Below are positions 54,453 through 63,375 of a stretch of 64,000 nucleotides of DNA, in pieces (position 1 is the stretch's first letter; every line of letters begins with the position of its first letter). A program made the position numbers and the translations under genes. The stretch comes from Halobacillus litoralis (GTDB taxonomy: Bacteria; Bacillota; Bacilli; Bacillales; Halobacillaceae). The notes beneath the pieces are model-generated. The model ran no database searches and was not told where the DNA came from. It worked only from the letters and a program-made list of their open reading frames with translations. The DNA lies in assembly GCF_009856415.1 (NCBI RefSeq), contig NZ_WMEZ01000001.1:992001-1056000 (forward strand). The letters are read 5' to 3'.

Positions 54453-54656
54453 ATGTATTCAAATCAAAGGATTTCCGGACCTTATTACCCTTCCCATTCG
54501 ACCCACAACCCGCCTCACAACCAATACAGCAACGAGCAGTTGAACCATTGGTGTGAAGAGCTGGAGCAGTGTGAACATCATCAGGAGCAACAATCGGACA
54601 GCATGCACCAAAAAAGTAAAATCACAAAACTTTCTCCCCCGACTTTCATGATTTGA
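54453..54656 (+). CDS. Small Gln/His-rich hypothetical protein
   Basis: 67 residues starting MYSNQRISGPYYPSHSTHNP, rich in Gln, His, Asn and Ser with two Cys (WCEELEQCEHH). Its composition resembles spore-coat-associated proteins; unproven. ATG 54453 is 7 nt after AAGGAGG, while the earlier in-frame ATGs are not well placed. Confidence 0.65.
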   Translation: MYSNQRISGPYYPSHSTHNPPHNQYSNEQLNHWCEELEQCEHHQEQQSDSMHQKSKITKLSPPTFMI

Positions 54657-54731
54657 TGAAGGTGGGTAGATGACCATACACAGTCCCTCCTCCGTGCATA
54701 GGCTACGAATGTAACAACAGGAGGTGAGCTT

Positions 54732-54857
54732 ATGTACGGAGGCTATCCTTACGGAGGAAGACGGTGCCACAGACCACGACGTTACGGCAATAACTTCGCC
54801 TTGATCGTCGTATTGTTCATCCTATTGGTCATCGTAGGTGCAGCATTTTACTGCTAA
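54732..54857 (+). CDS. YjcZ-like small sporulation protein
   Basis: 41 residues: a Gly/Tyr/Arg-rich start ([17 protein letters not shown]) and a single membrane helix [16 protein letters not shown], the signature of the YjcZ/YtzL-type family. SD GGAGGTGAG precedes the ATG. Confidence 0.82.
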   Translation: MYGGYPYGGRRCHRPRRYGNNFALIVVLFILLVIVGAAFYC

Positions 54858-54888
54858 ACACGGATGATGCTTGAAAAAGAAAAACCAG

Positions 54889-54945
54889 CATAAGACGACG
54901 GACAGGAGGATGTGCTTTTCCCCAATACTTGTCCAGCGTCTTATG
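54889..54945 (+). other. Long imperfect hairpin downstream of the yjcZ-like gene
   Basis: CATAAGACGACGGACA pairs with TGTCCAGCGTCTTATG (14 of 16 positions). No T-run follows. The 25-nt loop contains AGGAGG. In the 211-bp gap to the next gene I find no convincing ORF. Confidence 0.5.
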
Positions 54946-55031
54946 GAAGATGTAGAGGTGGACGCTGAAAGAGGATGGGAGAAGAGACAATTCTCTCCCT
55001 CTTTATAAGACTCATCTTTATTCTTTTTCCT

Positions 55032-55067
55032 AAAAAAGGACACAGCCCTCGCGGCTGTGTCCTTTTT
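55032..55067. terminator. Bidirectional terminator
   Basis: AAAAAGGACACAGCC and GGCTGTGTCCTTTTT form a 15-bp stem just after the GGDEF-EAL stop codon. Confidence 0.92.
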
Positions 55068-55068
55068 G

Positions 55069-57024
55069 TCAGTGGATCGGTTTGTTTTCGAAGACTGTGA
55101 TCAACTCTTCAGGCGGAAGTGGCTTGCTGTAGAAATATCCTTGGATCTCATCACACTTTTCATTCTTCAGAAAATCCCATTGTTCGGCGGTTTCTACGCC
55201 TTCTGCAATGACTTTCATATTCAATGAATGGGACATGTGGATGATCGATTTTACAATGGCCTGGTTTTGCTCCTGGTTTTCACTGATGAAAACTTTATCG
55301 ATTTTCAGTTTACTCACAGGAAAACGGCTCAAGTATTTGAGTGATGAATATCCGGTCCCGAAGTCATCAATGGAGACGTGGACGCCAAGATTTCGCAGTT
55401 CATTGAGCGTCTGGATGATATATTCTTCGTTGGTCATCGCCATGGATTCGGTAATTTCAAGCTCCAAATACATAGGATCGAGGCCGGTTTCTACTAGGAT
55501 CTGCTTCACCCGGTGTACGAGGTCTTTTTGTAAAAACTGCAGAGCTGAAAGATTCACACCAACAATGACGGCCGGATAACCTTCCTCCTGCCATTGTTTA
55601 TTTTGACGGCAGGCTTCTCTTATGACCCAATCACCGATTTCGAAGATCTGTCCATTCTTTTCTGCGACTGGAATAAAAGTGGCCGGGGAAATTCTTCCTT
55701 TTTCCGGATGATTCCAACGAATCAATGCTTCAAGACCGACGATTTTTCCTGTGTGGATGCTTTTTTGTGGTTGGTAATGCAGTTCCAGTTGGTTGTATTT
55801 CAAGGCTTTACGCAGTTCTGAATCAATGGAAAGCATTTGTTCAAATTCTTTACTGATTGATGCGTTATAACAAAGGTAATCGTTTCGAAGCTGCTCTTTG
55901 ACTGTATACATCGCACTGTCTGCCTGCTTGATGAGATCTCCCGCTGTCTTTCCATGATCCGGATATAGGCTGATTCCAATGCTTACTGATGTGTACAGCT
56001 CATACCCATCAATGACGACAGGCTTCCGGAAGCATTCAATCAATTTTTCCGCCAAAGCCTCTGCTTCAGTCTGATGTTGCACATGCCTTTGCAGGACAAG
56101 AAACTCGTCACCGCCCATGCGAGCAATGAATGTGTCAGCATCCTGATACAACTTCAATCTCGATGCACAGGCTTTCAAGAGTTCATCTCCGAAGGAATAA
56201 CCGAGAGTGTCATTGATCTGCTTAAAATAATCCAGGTCGATGAAGTGGACAGCCAGCCCGTCCTTCTCTTCGATCGCCTCTTTGACCATATCCGAGAAGT
56301 AATAACGGTTAGGAAGATCCGTCAGTTCATCATAATAAGACATGAATTCAATTTTTTTCTCATTATGTACTCGTTCGGTAATATCCCGAACGATCGCTAC
56401 GCGTAAAATACGGCCCCCCTGGGGATAAGGGTGGGCTAGGACTTCAATATAAAAAGGGGACCCATCTTTTTTGATCGCCTTCAGCACATAGGGCTGTTCA
56501 GGATAGCTGAGGAAAAGTTTAGAAAGCGCTTCGTGTTCATCCTCTTCAGTGAGTGTGAACGCGTCCTGTTTCATGATTTCTTCTTTTTCGTATCCGAACA
56601 TATGGGCAAGCGTGTCATCACAATCAATGATTTTTCCATCTTCATGAATAACCAGGCCCTCAGATGGAACCGCCAACCGTTGATCCATCTTTTTCTTAAC
56701 TTCCAATGTTTGATCGATCATCGATACGGGTTGGAGAAAAATCGCGTAGAGGGAACTGTTTTTCTCCAACTGCCGGCATTGCACGTTATACAACTGACCT
56801 TCTGTAGACGGAAGTTCCACCATTTTCGGGACCTCTTCCTTTTTCAGTTGATGGAAATCAAGAAGGTCGACGAGGGACTGGACATCCCCGTCGTTCAATT
56901 CTCCTGCTTTCTCATTGAATCGAAGCAGTTTCCCTTCTTCATCTACAAAAATCAGGGCATCATTCATTTGTTGAAAAATCCAATCATCAATCGGTAATGC
57001 AAGCTCTCTCAAACAGTCCGACAT
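55069..57024 (-). CDS. PAS-GGDEF-EAL c-di-GMP signalling protein
   Basis: Cytosolic 651-residue protein without membrane helices. PAS-like sensor regions (about 10-110 and 115-225), GGDEF domain with intact ARMGGDEF (about 300) and EAL domain (about 395-645) with LEALIRW, LELEITES, IDDFGTGYSSL, KIDKVFI and AEGVET intact. Both cyclase and phosphodiesterase activities are therefore possible; sensor input would choose. ATG 57024 is preferred to the codon at 57039. Confidence 0.93.
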   Translation of the reverse strand: MSDCLRELALPIDDWIFQQMNDALIFVDEEGKLLRFNEKAGELNDGDVQSLVDLLDFHQLKKEEVPKMVELPSTEGQLYNVQCRQLEKNSSLYAIFLQPVSMIDQTLEVKKKMDQRLAVPSEGLVIHEDGKIIDCDDTLAHMFGYEKEEIMKQDAFTLTEEDEHEALSKLFLSYPEQPYVLKAIKKDGSPFYIEVLAHPYPQGGRILRVAIVRDITERVHNEKKIEFMSYYDELTDLPNRYYFSDMVKEAIEEKDGLAVHFIDLDYFKQINDTLGYSFGDELLKACASRLKLYQDADTFIARMGGDEFLVLQRHVQHQTEAEALAEKLIECFRKPVVIDGYELYTSVSIGISLYPDHGKTAGDLIKQADSAMYTVKEQLRNDYLCYNASISKEFEQMLSIDSELRKALKYNQLELHYQPQKSIHTGKIVGLEALIRWNHPEKGRISPATFIPVAEKNGQIFEIGDWVIREACRQNKQWQEEGYPAVIVGVNLSALQFLQKDLVHRVKQILVETGLDPMYLELEITESMAMTNEEYIIQTLNELRNLGVHVSIDDFGTGYSSLKYLSRFPVSKLKIDKVFISENQEQNQAIVKSIIHMSHSLNMKVIAEGVETAEQWDFLKNEKCDEIQGYFYSKPLPPEELITVFENKPIH

Positions 57025-57050
57025 GTGTGCGCCCCCCAAACAGCTGTGTT

Positions 57051-58412
57051 CTAACCAATAATGATTCTCTCTCTAGGATAATGAAATTTCCCTTGAGCTT
57101 TGTCATGTTTCTTAAAGGAGAATAAGAACGTCAACAATCCAATCCGCCCTAGGAACATGAGCAGCATAAGCACGACTTTTCCAAAGGAAGACAGGCCTGG
57201 CGTAATACCGAGCGATAACCCCACGGTTCCGAACGCAGAGCACACCTCAAAAACAAGTTCATTCAGTGTGAAAGGTTCGGTGATCGTCAGAGTGATGACG
57301 GCGCTGAAGCAGACGAATAAGGCGACGATCGTGACGACAACCGCTTTATTCAAATCTTCAGGATGAACTTCTCTTCTGAACAACCGGATATTGTTCCCGC
57401 CTCTCGCAAACGTCAAAACGAAGATGACCACAAGGGCGAACGTTGTCGTCCGGATCCCGCCTCCCACACTACTCGGGGAAGCACCAATGAACATCAATGA
57501 CGACATGAACAGCTGGGTCTGTTCTGTAAATTGATTGATATCCATCGTGGAGAGTCCACCACTTCTCGTTGTAACAGATTGGAACAAGGCATAAAAGAAA
57601 ATTTCATGCCAGGACTTGTCTGCAAAGAAATGATTGCTTTCAAGAATGATGATCATGATCGTTCCCAACACGACCAAGGCAAAGAAAGTAAAGGTCGTCA
57701 GTTTGGCAAACAACGAAAAACGAATGGTTTTTTCTTCATGATTTTGCATCAAATATTGTTTGACTTCAATCAGAACCGGAAAACCGATCGCCCCTGCAAT
57801 GATCAGGATGATGTTGATGAATTGGACAAAATAATCGTCGCGAAACGGGATCAAGGATTGGCCCGTAATGTCAAAGCCACCGTTCGTCATTGCACTGATG
57901 GTACCGAAGAAGCCCTGTAAATAAGCTTCACCTGGCTCATAGTACTGAAGAAAATACGTCCCCAGGACAAGAAAACCGACGAGTTCAATCACTAATACAA
58001 CAATCACGATTTGTTTCACAAGTCGGACCATGCCGGCGAACGATGTCTGGTTTTGGTCTGTCATAATCAACCGGCGTTCTTTCAATCCGATTTTCTTCCC
58101 GAGCATCAACCAGATCAAAGTACCCAGGGTCATGACCCCGATCCCTCCGAATTGCAGAACGATCGCCAGGATGAAATAGCCCGTCGTACTGAACGTCTCG
58201 GCTGTCGGCAGGGTGGTCAAACCTGTGACACTGACCGCACTGACCGCCGTGAATAAAACATCGATGAATTCAACTTTGACCCCGTCCCGATGTGCCACAG
58301 GAAGGGCAATCAGTATGGAGGATATGGTTACTGCGACCATATAGTATAATGCGATTAATTGGAATGGCGATAAGTCATTCAGCCATCGCAGGCTCTTTCT
58401 TCTCACCCACAT
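57051..58412 (-). CDS. Ktr-type potassium transporter subunit
   Basis: Membrane subunit (453 residues) of a KtrB/KtrD-type, sodium-dependent potassium uptake system. Four pore loops carry the selectivity glycines: SVTGLTT, TNGGFDITG, TTRSGGLST and GTVGLSLG. The cytosolic KtrA/KtrC partner is not in the window. I see no c-di-AMP riboswitch in the short upstream region. SD AAAGGAG precedes the ATG. It is important for osmotic adaptation in salt-adapted cells. Confidence 0.93.
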   Translation of the reverse strand: MWVRRKSLRWLNDLSPFQLIALYYMVAVTISSILIALPVAHRDGVKVEFIDVLFTAVSAVSVTGLTTLPTAETFSTTGYFILAIVLQFGGIGVMTLGTLIWLMLGKKIGLKERRLIMTDQNQTSFAGMVRLVKQIVIVVLVIELVGFLVLGTYFLQYYEPGEAYLQGFFGTISAMTNGGFDITGQSLIPFRDDYFVQFINIILIIAGAIGFPVLIEVKQYLMQNHEEKTIRFSLFAKLTTFTFFALVVLGTIMIIILESNHFFADKSWHEIFFYALFQSVTTRSGGLSTMDINQFTEQTQLFMSSLMFIGASPSSVGGGIRTTTFALVVIFVLTFARGGNNIRLFRREVHPEDLNKAVVVTIVALFVCFSAVITLTITEPFTLNELVFEVCSAFGTVGLSLGITPGLSSFGKVVLMLLMFLGRIGLLTFLFSFKKHDKAQGKFHYPRERIIIG

Positions 58413-58539
58413 AAAGTAAAACTCCTTTGATGTTGCCAGGTCTAATGGATGTCTATCACCACTAATAGTATAGCAGTATATTCGACAAATTACTTCTGCT
58501 TTTTAAAAAATGTAAGACATTTGAACTAATACACACGTC

Positions 58540-58566
58540 GGAGGCGTCTGAGTATCAGACGCCTCC
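58540..58566 (-). other. Strong hairpin after ywpF, no T-run
   Basis: GGAGGCGTCTG and CAGACGCCTCC form a perfect 11-bp stem with a 5-nt loop, 11 nt after the ywpF stop. No T-run follows on either strand, so it may protect the mRNA end or act as an atypical terminator. Confidence 0.6.
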
Positions 58567-58576
58567 AATCGTATGC

Positions 58577-59002
58577 TTATGCTTTTGATTCCTGGCCACG
58601 CTTTTTGAATTCTTCTAAGAGGTCTTCTCCCTGATAGCCTTCATCCATCAATTGCTTTAGCACCCACTCCACTTGTTCCTGCTGCCGATCCACAATCGTA
58701 CCCATGAAGATGACATTCATACGATCGCCAATCATGTTTACATCAATCGGTTTCACGAGAAAAGTCGCCGGGCGATTGCTTTGTTTCGTTATTTTCACTT
58801 GAATAATGATTTCTTCTTCCTTTTCTTTCATCGTTTCAAAGAAATCCCGATAATTTTCATCGACGTATGCTTCAATGACCCAACGACCGTGATCATCTTC
58901 TCTGTTGATGATCAAACCGTCTTCGAGCTTGATGCGTCTTTGAGTAATATCCTCGTGTTTCTCTTCCACGATATCCAATGAAATCAGTTTAAAGGTTTTC
59001 AT
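58577..59002 (-). CDS. YwpF-like family protein
   Basis: 141-residue soluble protein whose start (MKTFKLISLDIVEE) and LEDGLIINRE match B. subtilis YwpF, of unknown function. The C-terminal third is charged and helical. SD GGAGGT lies before the ATG. It has its own well-formed promoter with a palindrome at the transcription start. Confidence 0.75.
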   Translation of the reverse strand: MKTFKLISLDIVEEKHEDITQRRIKLEDGLIINREDDHGRWVIEAYVDENYRDFFETMKEKEEEIIIQVKITKQSNRPATFLVKPIDVNMIGDRMNVIFMGTIVDRQQEQVEWVLKQLMDEGYQGEDLLEEFKKRGQESKA

Positions 59003-59015
59003 TCGAATGACCTCC

Positions 59016-59063
59016 GAGAATGATAATTATCTCCATTATAGAACACGGAGAGGACTGGAGCAA
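59016..59063 (-). promoter_or_regulatory. Promoter and palindromic operator of the ywpF-like gene
   Basis: On the minus strand TTGCTC (59058-59063), 17 bp, then TATAAT (59035-59040). Directly downstream GATAATTATC (59022-59031 region, within GAGA...CTCC arms) is a palindrome that partly resembles a Fur box (TGATAATnATTATCA). Confidence 0.6.
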
Positions 59064-59083
59064 AGACTGATTTCGACCTTTTT

Positions 59084-60097
59084 TTATCCTCCGATGTAGG
59101 ACATTTCGATTTTATTCTCTTTCATCGGCTTTCCTTGGGCTCTGTCAACCGAATATTGATCCGTACGACCGGTCCATATCGCAAGCAAATAATCGGTAAT
59201 CGTTTCATCGCTTTCCCCTTCTCGGAGCATGGTTTTCAAATCATATCCGGAAGAAGCAAACAGACAAGTAAACAGGTTTCCGTCCGCAGATAAACGAGCC
59301 CTCGTACAGCTCGAGCAAAAGGCTTCTGTCACGGAGGAGATCACCCCGATCTCTCCCGAACCATCTTCATAACGGTACCGCGAAGCCACTTCCCCATAGT
59401 AACTCGGATCCTGGGGCACGAGCGGCATTTCTTGGTGAATCTGTTCGATGATCCATTTTTTCGAAACGACGGCATCCATATTCCAGCCGTTGTGGTTGCC
59501 GACTTCCATGAATTCAATGAAGCGCAGCGTATCACCCGTTCCTTTGAAGTAACGTGCCATCGGGAGGATTTGGTCTTCATTCATTCCTTTTTTCACAACC
59601 ATGTTGATTTTTATTTTCAAACCCGCATCTCTCGCGGCTTCGATCCCTTTCAACACCGGTTTCGTTTTGATTCCACGTCCATTCGTTTCCTGGAACACGT
59701 GATCCTCGATCGCATCAAGACTGATGTTCACACGGTCAAGTCCCGCATCCTTAAGCTTCTGAGCCTGCCTGACGAGAAAGACCGCATTCGTCGTGACGGC
59801 AATATCTTTGATGCCATCGATATCTTTTAGCCGGCCCACGAGATCCGCAAGGTCTTTCCTCATCAGCGGTTCGCCTCCGGTCAGACGTATCTTCTCCACT
59901 CCGAATTTCGCAAAGATCTCAGCAAGCCGAACGATTTCATCAAAACTCAGAAGTTCTTCTTTTGGTAAAAACGCATAATCCGGACCGAAGATTTCCGCCG
60001 GCATGCAGTATGTACAGCGGAAATTGCATTGATCGATCACTGATATTCTTAAATCTTTAATGGGACGACCGAGTTGATCAATGATGTGTGAATCGAT
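59084..60097 (-). CDS. moaA: GTP 3',8-cyclase (MoaA), non-standard start
   Basis: Radical SAM enzyme of the first step of molybdenum cofactor synthesis. The N-terminal cluster CNFRCTYC and the C-terminal cluster motif (CSSCTRAR, then GNLFTC) are intact. The first ATG/GTG/TTG in frame (GTG 60040) would remove the conserved [11 protein letters not shown] strand. The frame is open upstream; an ATC at 60097 lies 7 nt after GGAGGGG and gives 337 residues, the family length. Start by ATC is therefore proposed. It follows moeA. Confidence 0.8.
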   Translation of the reverse strand: MDSHIIDQLGRPIKDLRISVIDQCNFRCTYCMPAEIFGPDYAFLPKEELLSFDEIVRLAEIFAKFGVEKIRLTGGEPLMRKDLADLVGRLKDIDGIKDIAVTTNAVFLVRQAQKLKDAGLDRVNISLDAIEDHVFQETNGRGIKTKPVLKGIEAARDAGLKIKINMVVKKGMNEDQILPMARYFKGTGDTLRFIEFMEVGNHNGWNMDAVVSKKWIIEQIHQEMPLVPQDPSYYGEVASRYRYEDGSGEIGVISSVTEAFCSSCTRARLSADGNLFTCLFASSGYDLKTMLREGESDETITDYLLAIWTGRTDQYSVDRAQGKPMKENKIEMSYIGG

Positions 60098-60101
60098 AAG
60101 A

Positions 60102-61373
60102 TCACCCCTCCTCGAAATATTTTTGTCCGTCTTGATTTTCTAAGAAAATCGCCTCTACAGCATCCCCTTTTTTAAAACCTCTCGTTCCTCTGGGAAGCAC
60201 TAGAAAGGCATTTGTATGGGCTAAGGATGTCACGACATTCGACTTGTCCATCCCTGCAGGTGACACCATCACTTTTCCTTCCTCAAAGTGGATCTTCCCA
60301 CGTACAAAACGGGTGAAAGGATTCGGTTTGGGGAAGTCCTCCCCGAGCGTCGCTTTGAGGCGTGTATGGAAAGGTTTCGGATTTCCAAGCAGCGTTTGAA
60401 TGATCGGATAGGTGAATAGTTCAAAACCCACATAACAAGCAGATGGATTGCCGCTTAATCCATAAAGCAGCTGGCCTTCGAGTTCTGCGACGGTGGTCAC
60501 ACTGCCCGGGCGCATGGCAACTTTATTGAAAAGCACCTGTGCCCTCAATTTTTCATAAATGTCTGGCATGAGGTCGTAATCGCCGACAGATACGCCACCT
60601 GTCGTAATGAGGAGATCGTAATCATCCAATGAACGGGAAACTGCATCATAACAGGCGTCAAAATCATCCACCAGTTTCCCTAAAAAGTGACCCTCCCCTC
60701 CTGCCCGTTCAATTTGAGATAGTATCATCGGAGCATTGGAGTTGCGGATCTTGCCTGGTTGAAGGGGTTCATCAACGTCGAGCAGTTCTGTTCCTGTTGC
60801 AAAAACGCCGATTTTCGGCTTCCGATAAACCTGAACCTCTGGATAACCGAAGGTAGCGAGGAGTGCTTTCACACCAGGATTGATGCGCGTCCCAGCCTCG
60901 ACGAGTACCGTCCCCTCTTCAGTCTCCGATCCTTGGCCAATAATGTTCTGATCCTTCTCCATTGACCGTTTTAATGTCATGTAAGAGGCGCCCTGATCTT
61001 CATAGGTCTGGCAGATTTCAAACATCGCGACACAATCCGCGCCCTCTGGAATTTCTGCCCCTGTCATGATCCGGACCGCTTCCCCTTTTTCCACCGGTCG
61101 ACTTGCCAGCTGCCCGGCACCGATTGTTTCCTTCACATGAAAGTCCCCAGGGTTATCTCTGGATAATTCCTTTGTATCTTCTGAGCGGAGAGCGAATCCG
61201 TCATAAGGGGATTTGTTGAAAGGAGGAACAGGATGTGTGGCAAGTAAGTCCTCAGCCAACGTGCGTCCATCACTATTCTCAAGCGGGACGTTTTCGTACC
61301 TTCCTTCTTTTTTATAGTTCAAGACCCTGTTGACCGCTTCGGTGACAGGGAGTGGTTTTCTATGTAAGTTCAT
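60102..61373 (-). CDS. moeA: Molybdopterin molybdenumtransferase
   Basis: Inserts molybdenum into adenylylated molybdopterin (423 residues). Motifs: [15 protein letters not shown] (about 51-64), [21 protein letters not shown] and [16 protein letters not shown]. Its stop codon lies within the SD region of moaA, so the pair is coupled. SD GGAAGGATC before the ATG. Other moa genes are not in the window. Confidence 0.94.
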   Translation of the reverse strand: MNLHRKPLPVTEAVNRVLNYKKEGRYENVPLENSDGRTLAEDLLATHPVPPFNKSPYDGFALRSEDTKELSRDNPGDFHVKETIGAGQLASRPVEKGEAVRIMTGAEIPEGADCVAMFEICQTYEDQGASYMTLKRSMEKDQNIIGQGSETEEGTVLVEAGTRINPGVKALLATFGYPEVQVYRKPKIGVFATGTELLDVDEPLQPGKIRNSNAPMILSQIERAGGEGHFLGKLVDDFDACYDAVSRSLDDYDLLITTGGVSVGDYDLMPDIYEKLRAQVLFNKVAMRPGSVTTVAELEGQLLYGLSGNPSACYVGFELFTYPIIQTLLGNPKPFHTRLKATLGEDFPKPNPFTRFVRGKIHFEEGKVMVSPAGMDKSNVVTSLAHTNAFLVLPRGTRGFKKGDAVEAIFLENQDGQKYFEEG

Positions 61374-61566
61374 CTGCGATCCTTCCTTTAAAAACGTCTT
61401 CCTTTGAACATATAGGAATATTCATATTTTTTCAAAGATTGTCTATGTATGGTTGTGTTCTTTTCCCTGTTAGCTTGGAAAATAAACGCGACTCTTGTAG
61501 ATTGTTGGATGAATCCGGCGCGTATATAAGGATTTTCGGTGTTTGATCAAAATCTGAAAGGTAATA

Positions 61567-61596
61567 TAAAAAGCCCGAAGCAAAGGCTCCGGGCTG
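61567..61596 (-). terminator. Terminator of the 44-residue basic gene
   Basis: AGCCCG and CGGGCT pair around a 12-nt loop with TTTTTAT following on the minus strand. The stem is short but the T-run is clear. Confidence 0.6.
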
Positions 61597-61604
61597 CGCT
61601 TTAG

Positions 61605-61739
61605 TTAAATAGGGTCGTACACATTGACGACGTGGTTGATTGCTGTCTCGTCCTGCTTTTTGCCACGTCTTTCTTCTTTGCGCGCATGCTTTTTCTCATT
61701 GCGCTTCGTTATTTTCTTATTTCCTGATGCCATGTTCAT
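61605..61739 (-). CDS. Small very basic hypothetical protein
   Basis: 44 residues starting MNMASGNKKITKRNEKKHAR, with a highly basic first two thirds and the tail NHVVNVYDPI. GGAGG lies 7 nt before the first ATG. It could bind nucleic acid; family not recognised. Confidence 0.7.
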   Translation of the reverse strand: MNMASGNKKITKRNEKKHARKEERRGKKQDETAINHVVNVYDPI

Positions 61740-61787
61740 TCACTCCCCTCCTTCCTATTGTTCCAAGGAAGAAAGGATTTTATGACA

Positions 61788-61814
61788 AAACCTCTGCCTG
61801 TGCAGCAGAGGTTT
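61788..61814 (-). terminator. Terminator of the YrzI-like gene
   Basis: AAACCTCTGC and GCAGAGGTTT pair around 7 nt with TTTTG following on the minus strand. Confidence 0.7.
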
Positions 61815-61820
61815 GATCAA

Positions 61821-61955
61821 TTATATTCCTGTGTATTTATTTTTCACATCATTGATTTTCTGTTCGATCTGCCGGCTGCGTCGTTTTGATTTCTCGACAG
61901 AGGCGACATCCGCACGTTCGATAATGATGGTAAAAAGAATCATATGGATTCTCAT
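61821..61955 (-). CDS. YrzI-like small protein
   Basis: 44 residues: MRIHMILFTIIIERADVASV then a basic helix. The hydrophobic, beta-like start (ILFTIIIE) and charged tail resemble the YrzI family. AGGAGG lies 7 nt before the ATG. A terminator follows. Confidence 0.68.
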   Translation of the reverse strand: MRIHMILFTIIIERADVASVEKSKRRSRQIEQKINDVKNKYTGI

Positions 61956-61981
61956 GTGTTTTCCTCCTCTTTGTACTGTGG

Positions 61982-62044
61982 CTACGCGGTATCCTTCTCA
62001 ACATTCAACCAGTTCATAAAAGCCATTCTTAGCAATTCTCCCAT
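61982..62044 (-). CDS. Possible 20-residue peptide between the YrzI-like genes
   Basis: Frame MGELLRMAFMNWLNVEKDTA, preceded by AAGGAG with two further in-frame ATGs. The good SD and its place between two related tiny genes are the only support; amphipathic helix likely. Confidence 0.45.
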   Translation of the reverse strand: MGELLRMAFMNWLNVEKDTA

Positions 62045-62073
62045 TGTCATCATCTCCTTAGAATTTGTAGGTG

Positions 62074-62211
62074 TTACATGTAACGGCTGAATGCAGATTT
62101 CCGGTCAAGCCACTGGTCTTTGGCCGTCGGTCGGTATCCGGGTAACAGCTGATAACTTTTCTGTTTGTTTTTCGAAACGGTAATCGTAAAAATGAAAAAT
62201 TGAATCGTCAT
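62074..62211 (-). CDS. YrzI-like small protein, second copy
   Basis: 45 residues: MTIQFFIFTITVSKNKQKSY, then a basic tail (YRPTAKDQWLDRKSAF). Same layout as the gene at 61821, with the TI.FF.FTITV start typical of YrzI. AGAGGTGA lies before the ATG. Confidence 0.68.
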   Translation of the reverse strand: MTIQFFIFTITVSKNKQKSYQLLPGYRPTAKDQWLDRKSAFSRYM

Positions 62212-62280
62212 GAAAATCACCTCTCCCCATAGTGTAATATTTATATCTAAAGAGTAAAATTACTCTTTGATAGCATAAGA

Positions 62281-62308
62281 AAAAGCCGCAGGGCATACTG
62301 CGGCTTTT
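62281..62308. terminator. Bidirectional terminator
   Basis: AAAAGCCGCAG and CTGCGGCTTTT form an 11-bp stem with a 6-nt loop; T-rich on both strands. Confidence 0.8.
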
Positions 62309-62325
62309 GAAGAAATCTCTCCATT

Positions 62326-62364
62326 AAAAAAGCCACAGGAATACATTATGCATCTCCCGCGGCT
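62326..62364 (-). terminator. Terminator-like hairpin
   Basis: AGCCGCGGGA pairs with TTCCTGTGGCT (with G-T pairs) on the minus strand, followed by TTTTTTA. No firm gene lies upstream of it, so it may end a small RNA. Confidence 0.5.
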
Positions 62365-62637
62365 CATATGAATGCTTTTTTATGAATAATCGTAGATCTC
62401 AGGAATGGATCTCCGCGCAGGTCGATGGTATGAAGTTGGTTTGTTTTTGTGTCATCCAGTTTTTCATGTTTGCCGACCTCGCTTTCTGAGAAATTTTTCT
62501 TACACTGGAAATTATATAGGACGTTTTACGGAAAGTAAAGCCCATTTCAAAAATATTCTTGACTTTTTTAGAAGGGCAGGAAATCCCTGCCCTGTCACGC
62601 CCCTGCTCTGATTCATTGTATGAAAGGCTACGGAACG

Positions 62638-63171
62638 TTATGCCAGCTCATCAGCATCTTCGAAATATTTTTCAATTTTTAAATCCAATTCGTGTAATCG
62701 CTTCAGGGCTTCGCTTTTGTCCATTTGTTTGTAGTGATGCAACCCCATCGGCTGCTCGTCCTTTTCATCGGCTTTCGCAACGACATGTTGAAGGGGTGTT
62801 CTTTTTTCTTCTAAACCAAAGGGTAAATAACTGTCCGTGTGGAGAAGAACAGCCACAGACACTTCTTTGGCGACGAGACGGTCTTCGCCGAGACGGATCA
62901 GGAGCTTATGCGCACGTTCTGCTCCCTTAATCGCATGGATGTCGGACTTCCGGTATTCATCGTAATCCCATTTGCCATCCCGGTACCACTCATAATGGCC
63001 CATGTCATGAAGCAAAGCTGATTTTGTAGCAAGATCAGGGTCCACTCCCTTTTTCACTGCCATATCAAACGCGTAGCCTGCAACGGTGACCGCGTGGTTG
63101 ATGCCTGAGCGCTGCAAGTACTTTTGTGTAATGCGGTGTTTGAACACATCGACGAGTGTCACTCTTTTCAT
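62638..63171 (-). CDS. HD-domain phosphohydrolase-like protein
   Basis: 177-residue cytosolic HD-superfamily protein. His in NHAVTVAGYAF (about 25), the HD pair in LLHDMGH (about 54-59) and a downstream His/Asp region (LLHTDSY) form the metal site. Such stand-alone HD proteins hydrolyse phosphate esters; the substrate is unknown. SD GGAGGTGATC precedes the ATG. Confidence 0.85.
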   Translation of the reverse strand: MKRVTLVDVFKHRITQKYLQRSGINHAVTVAGYAFDMAVKKGVDPDLATKSALLHDMGHYEWYRDGKWDYDEYRKSDIHAIKGAERAHKLLIRLGEDRLVAKEVSVAVLLHTDSYLPFGLEEKRTPLQHVVAKADEKDEQPMGLHHYKQMDKSEALKRLHELDLKIEKYFEDADELA

Positions 63172-63375
63172 ACGATCACCTCCGATTTTTTAAAAAAGAT
63201 CATATCATGATTACCCATTCAGAACAAGGTTTCACTCATTGGGTTCGTCGCTTTAGGAGAGGGTGTTGGAGAAGAAAACGCTTGAAGTAGGAATGATCAT
63301 CAAAGCTTTGTTTCACATCCATATGGAAGTTTACCCTATAATAGAAAAAGGAAACGATACCGGGGAGGGATAACC

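Larger units (their letters stand above)
62212..62637. other. Intergenic region with hairpins, no firm gene
   Basis: About 425 bp between the YrzI-like gene and the HD-domain gene. It holds two terminator-like hairpins (62281-62308 and 62326-62364), a GGGCAGG/CCTGCCC hairpin at 62573-62594, and a doubtful 22-codon minus-strand frame (ATG near 62471) preceded by GAGGT. A small RNA ending at one of the hairpins is possible. Confidence 0.4.

Noticed and set aside
54911-55009. 32-codon plus-strand frame downstream of yjcZ-like
   Set aside because: AGGAGG abuts the ATG with no spacing, the frame lies in a hairpin loop and arm, and no family is recognised.
57051-58576. c-di-AMP riboswitch upstream of the Ktr subunit
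   Set aside because: The upstream gap is only about 165 bp, is AT-rich and shows no ydaO-type pairing that I can find.
62105-62296. 63-codon minus-strand frame over the second YrzI-like gene
   Set aside because: The alternative frame has a good SD, a family-like start and a natural stop; this one has none of these.
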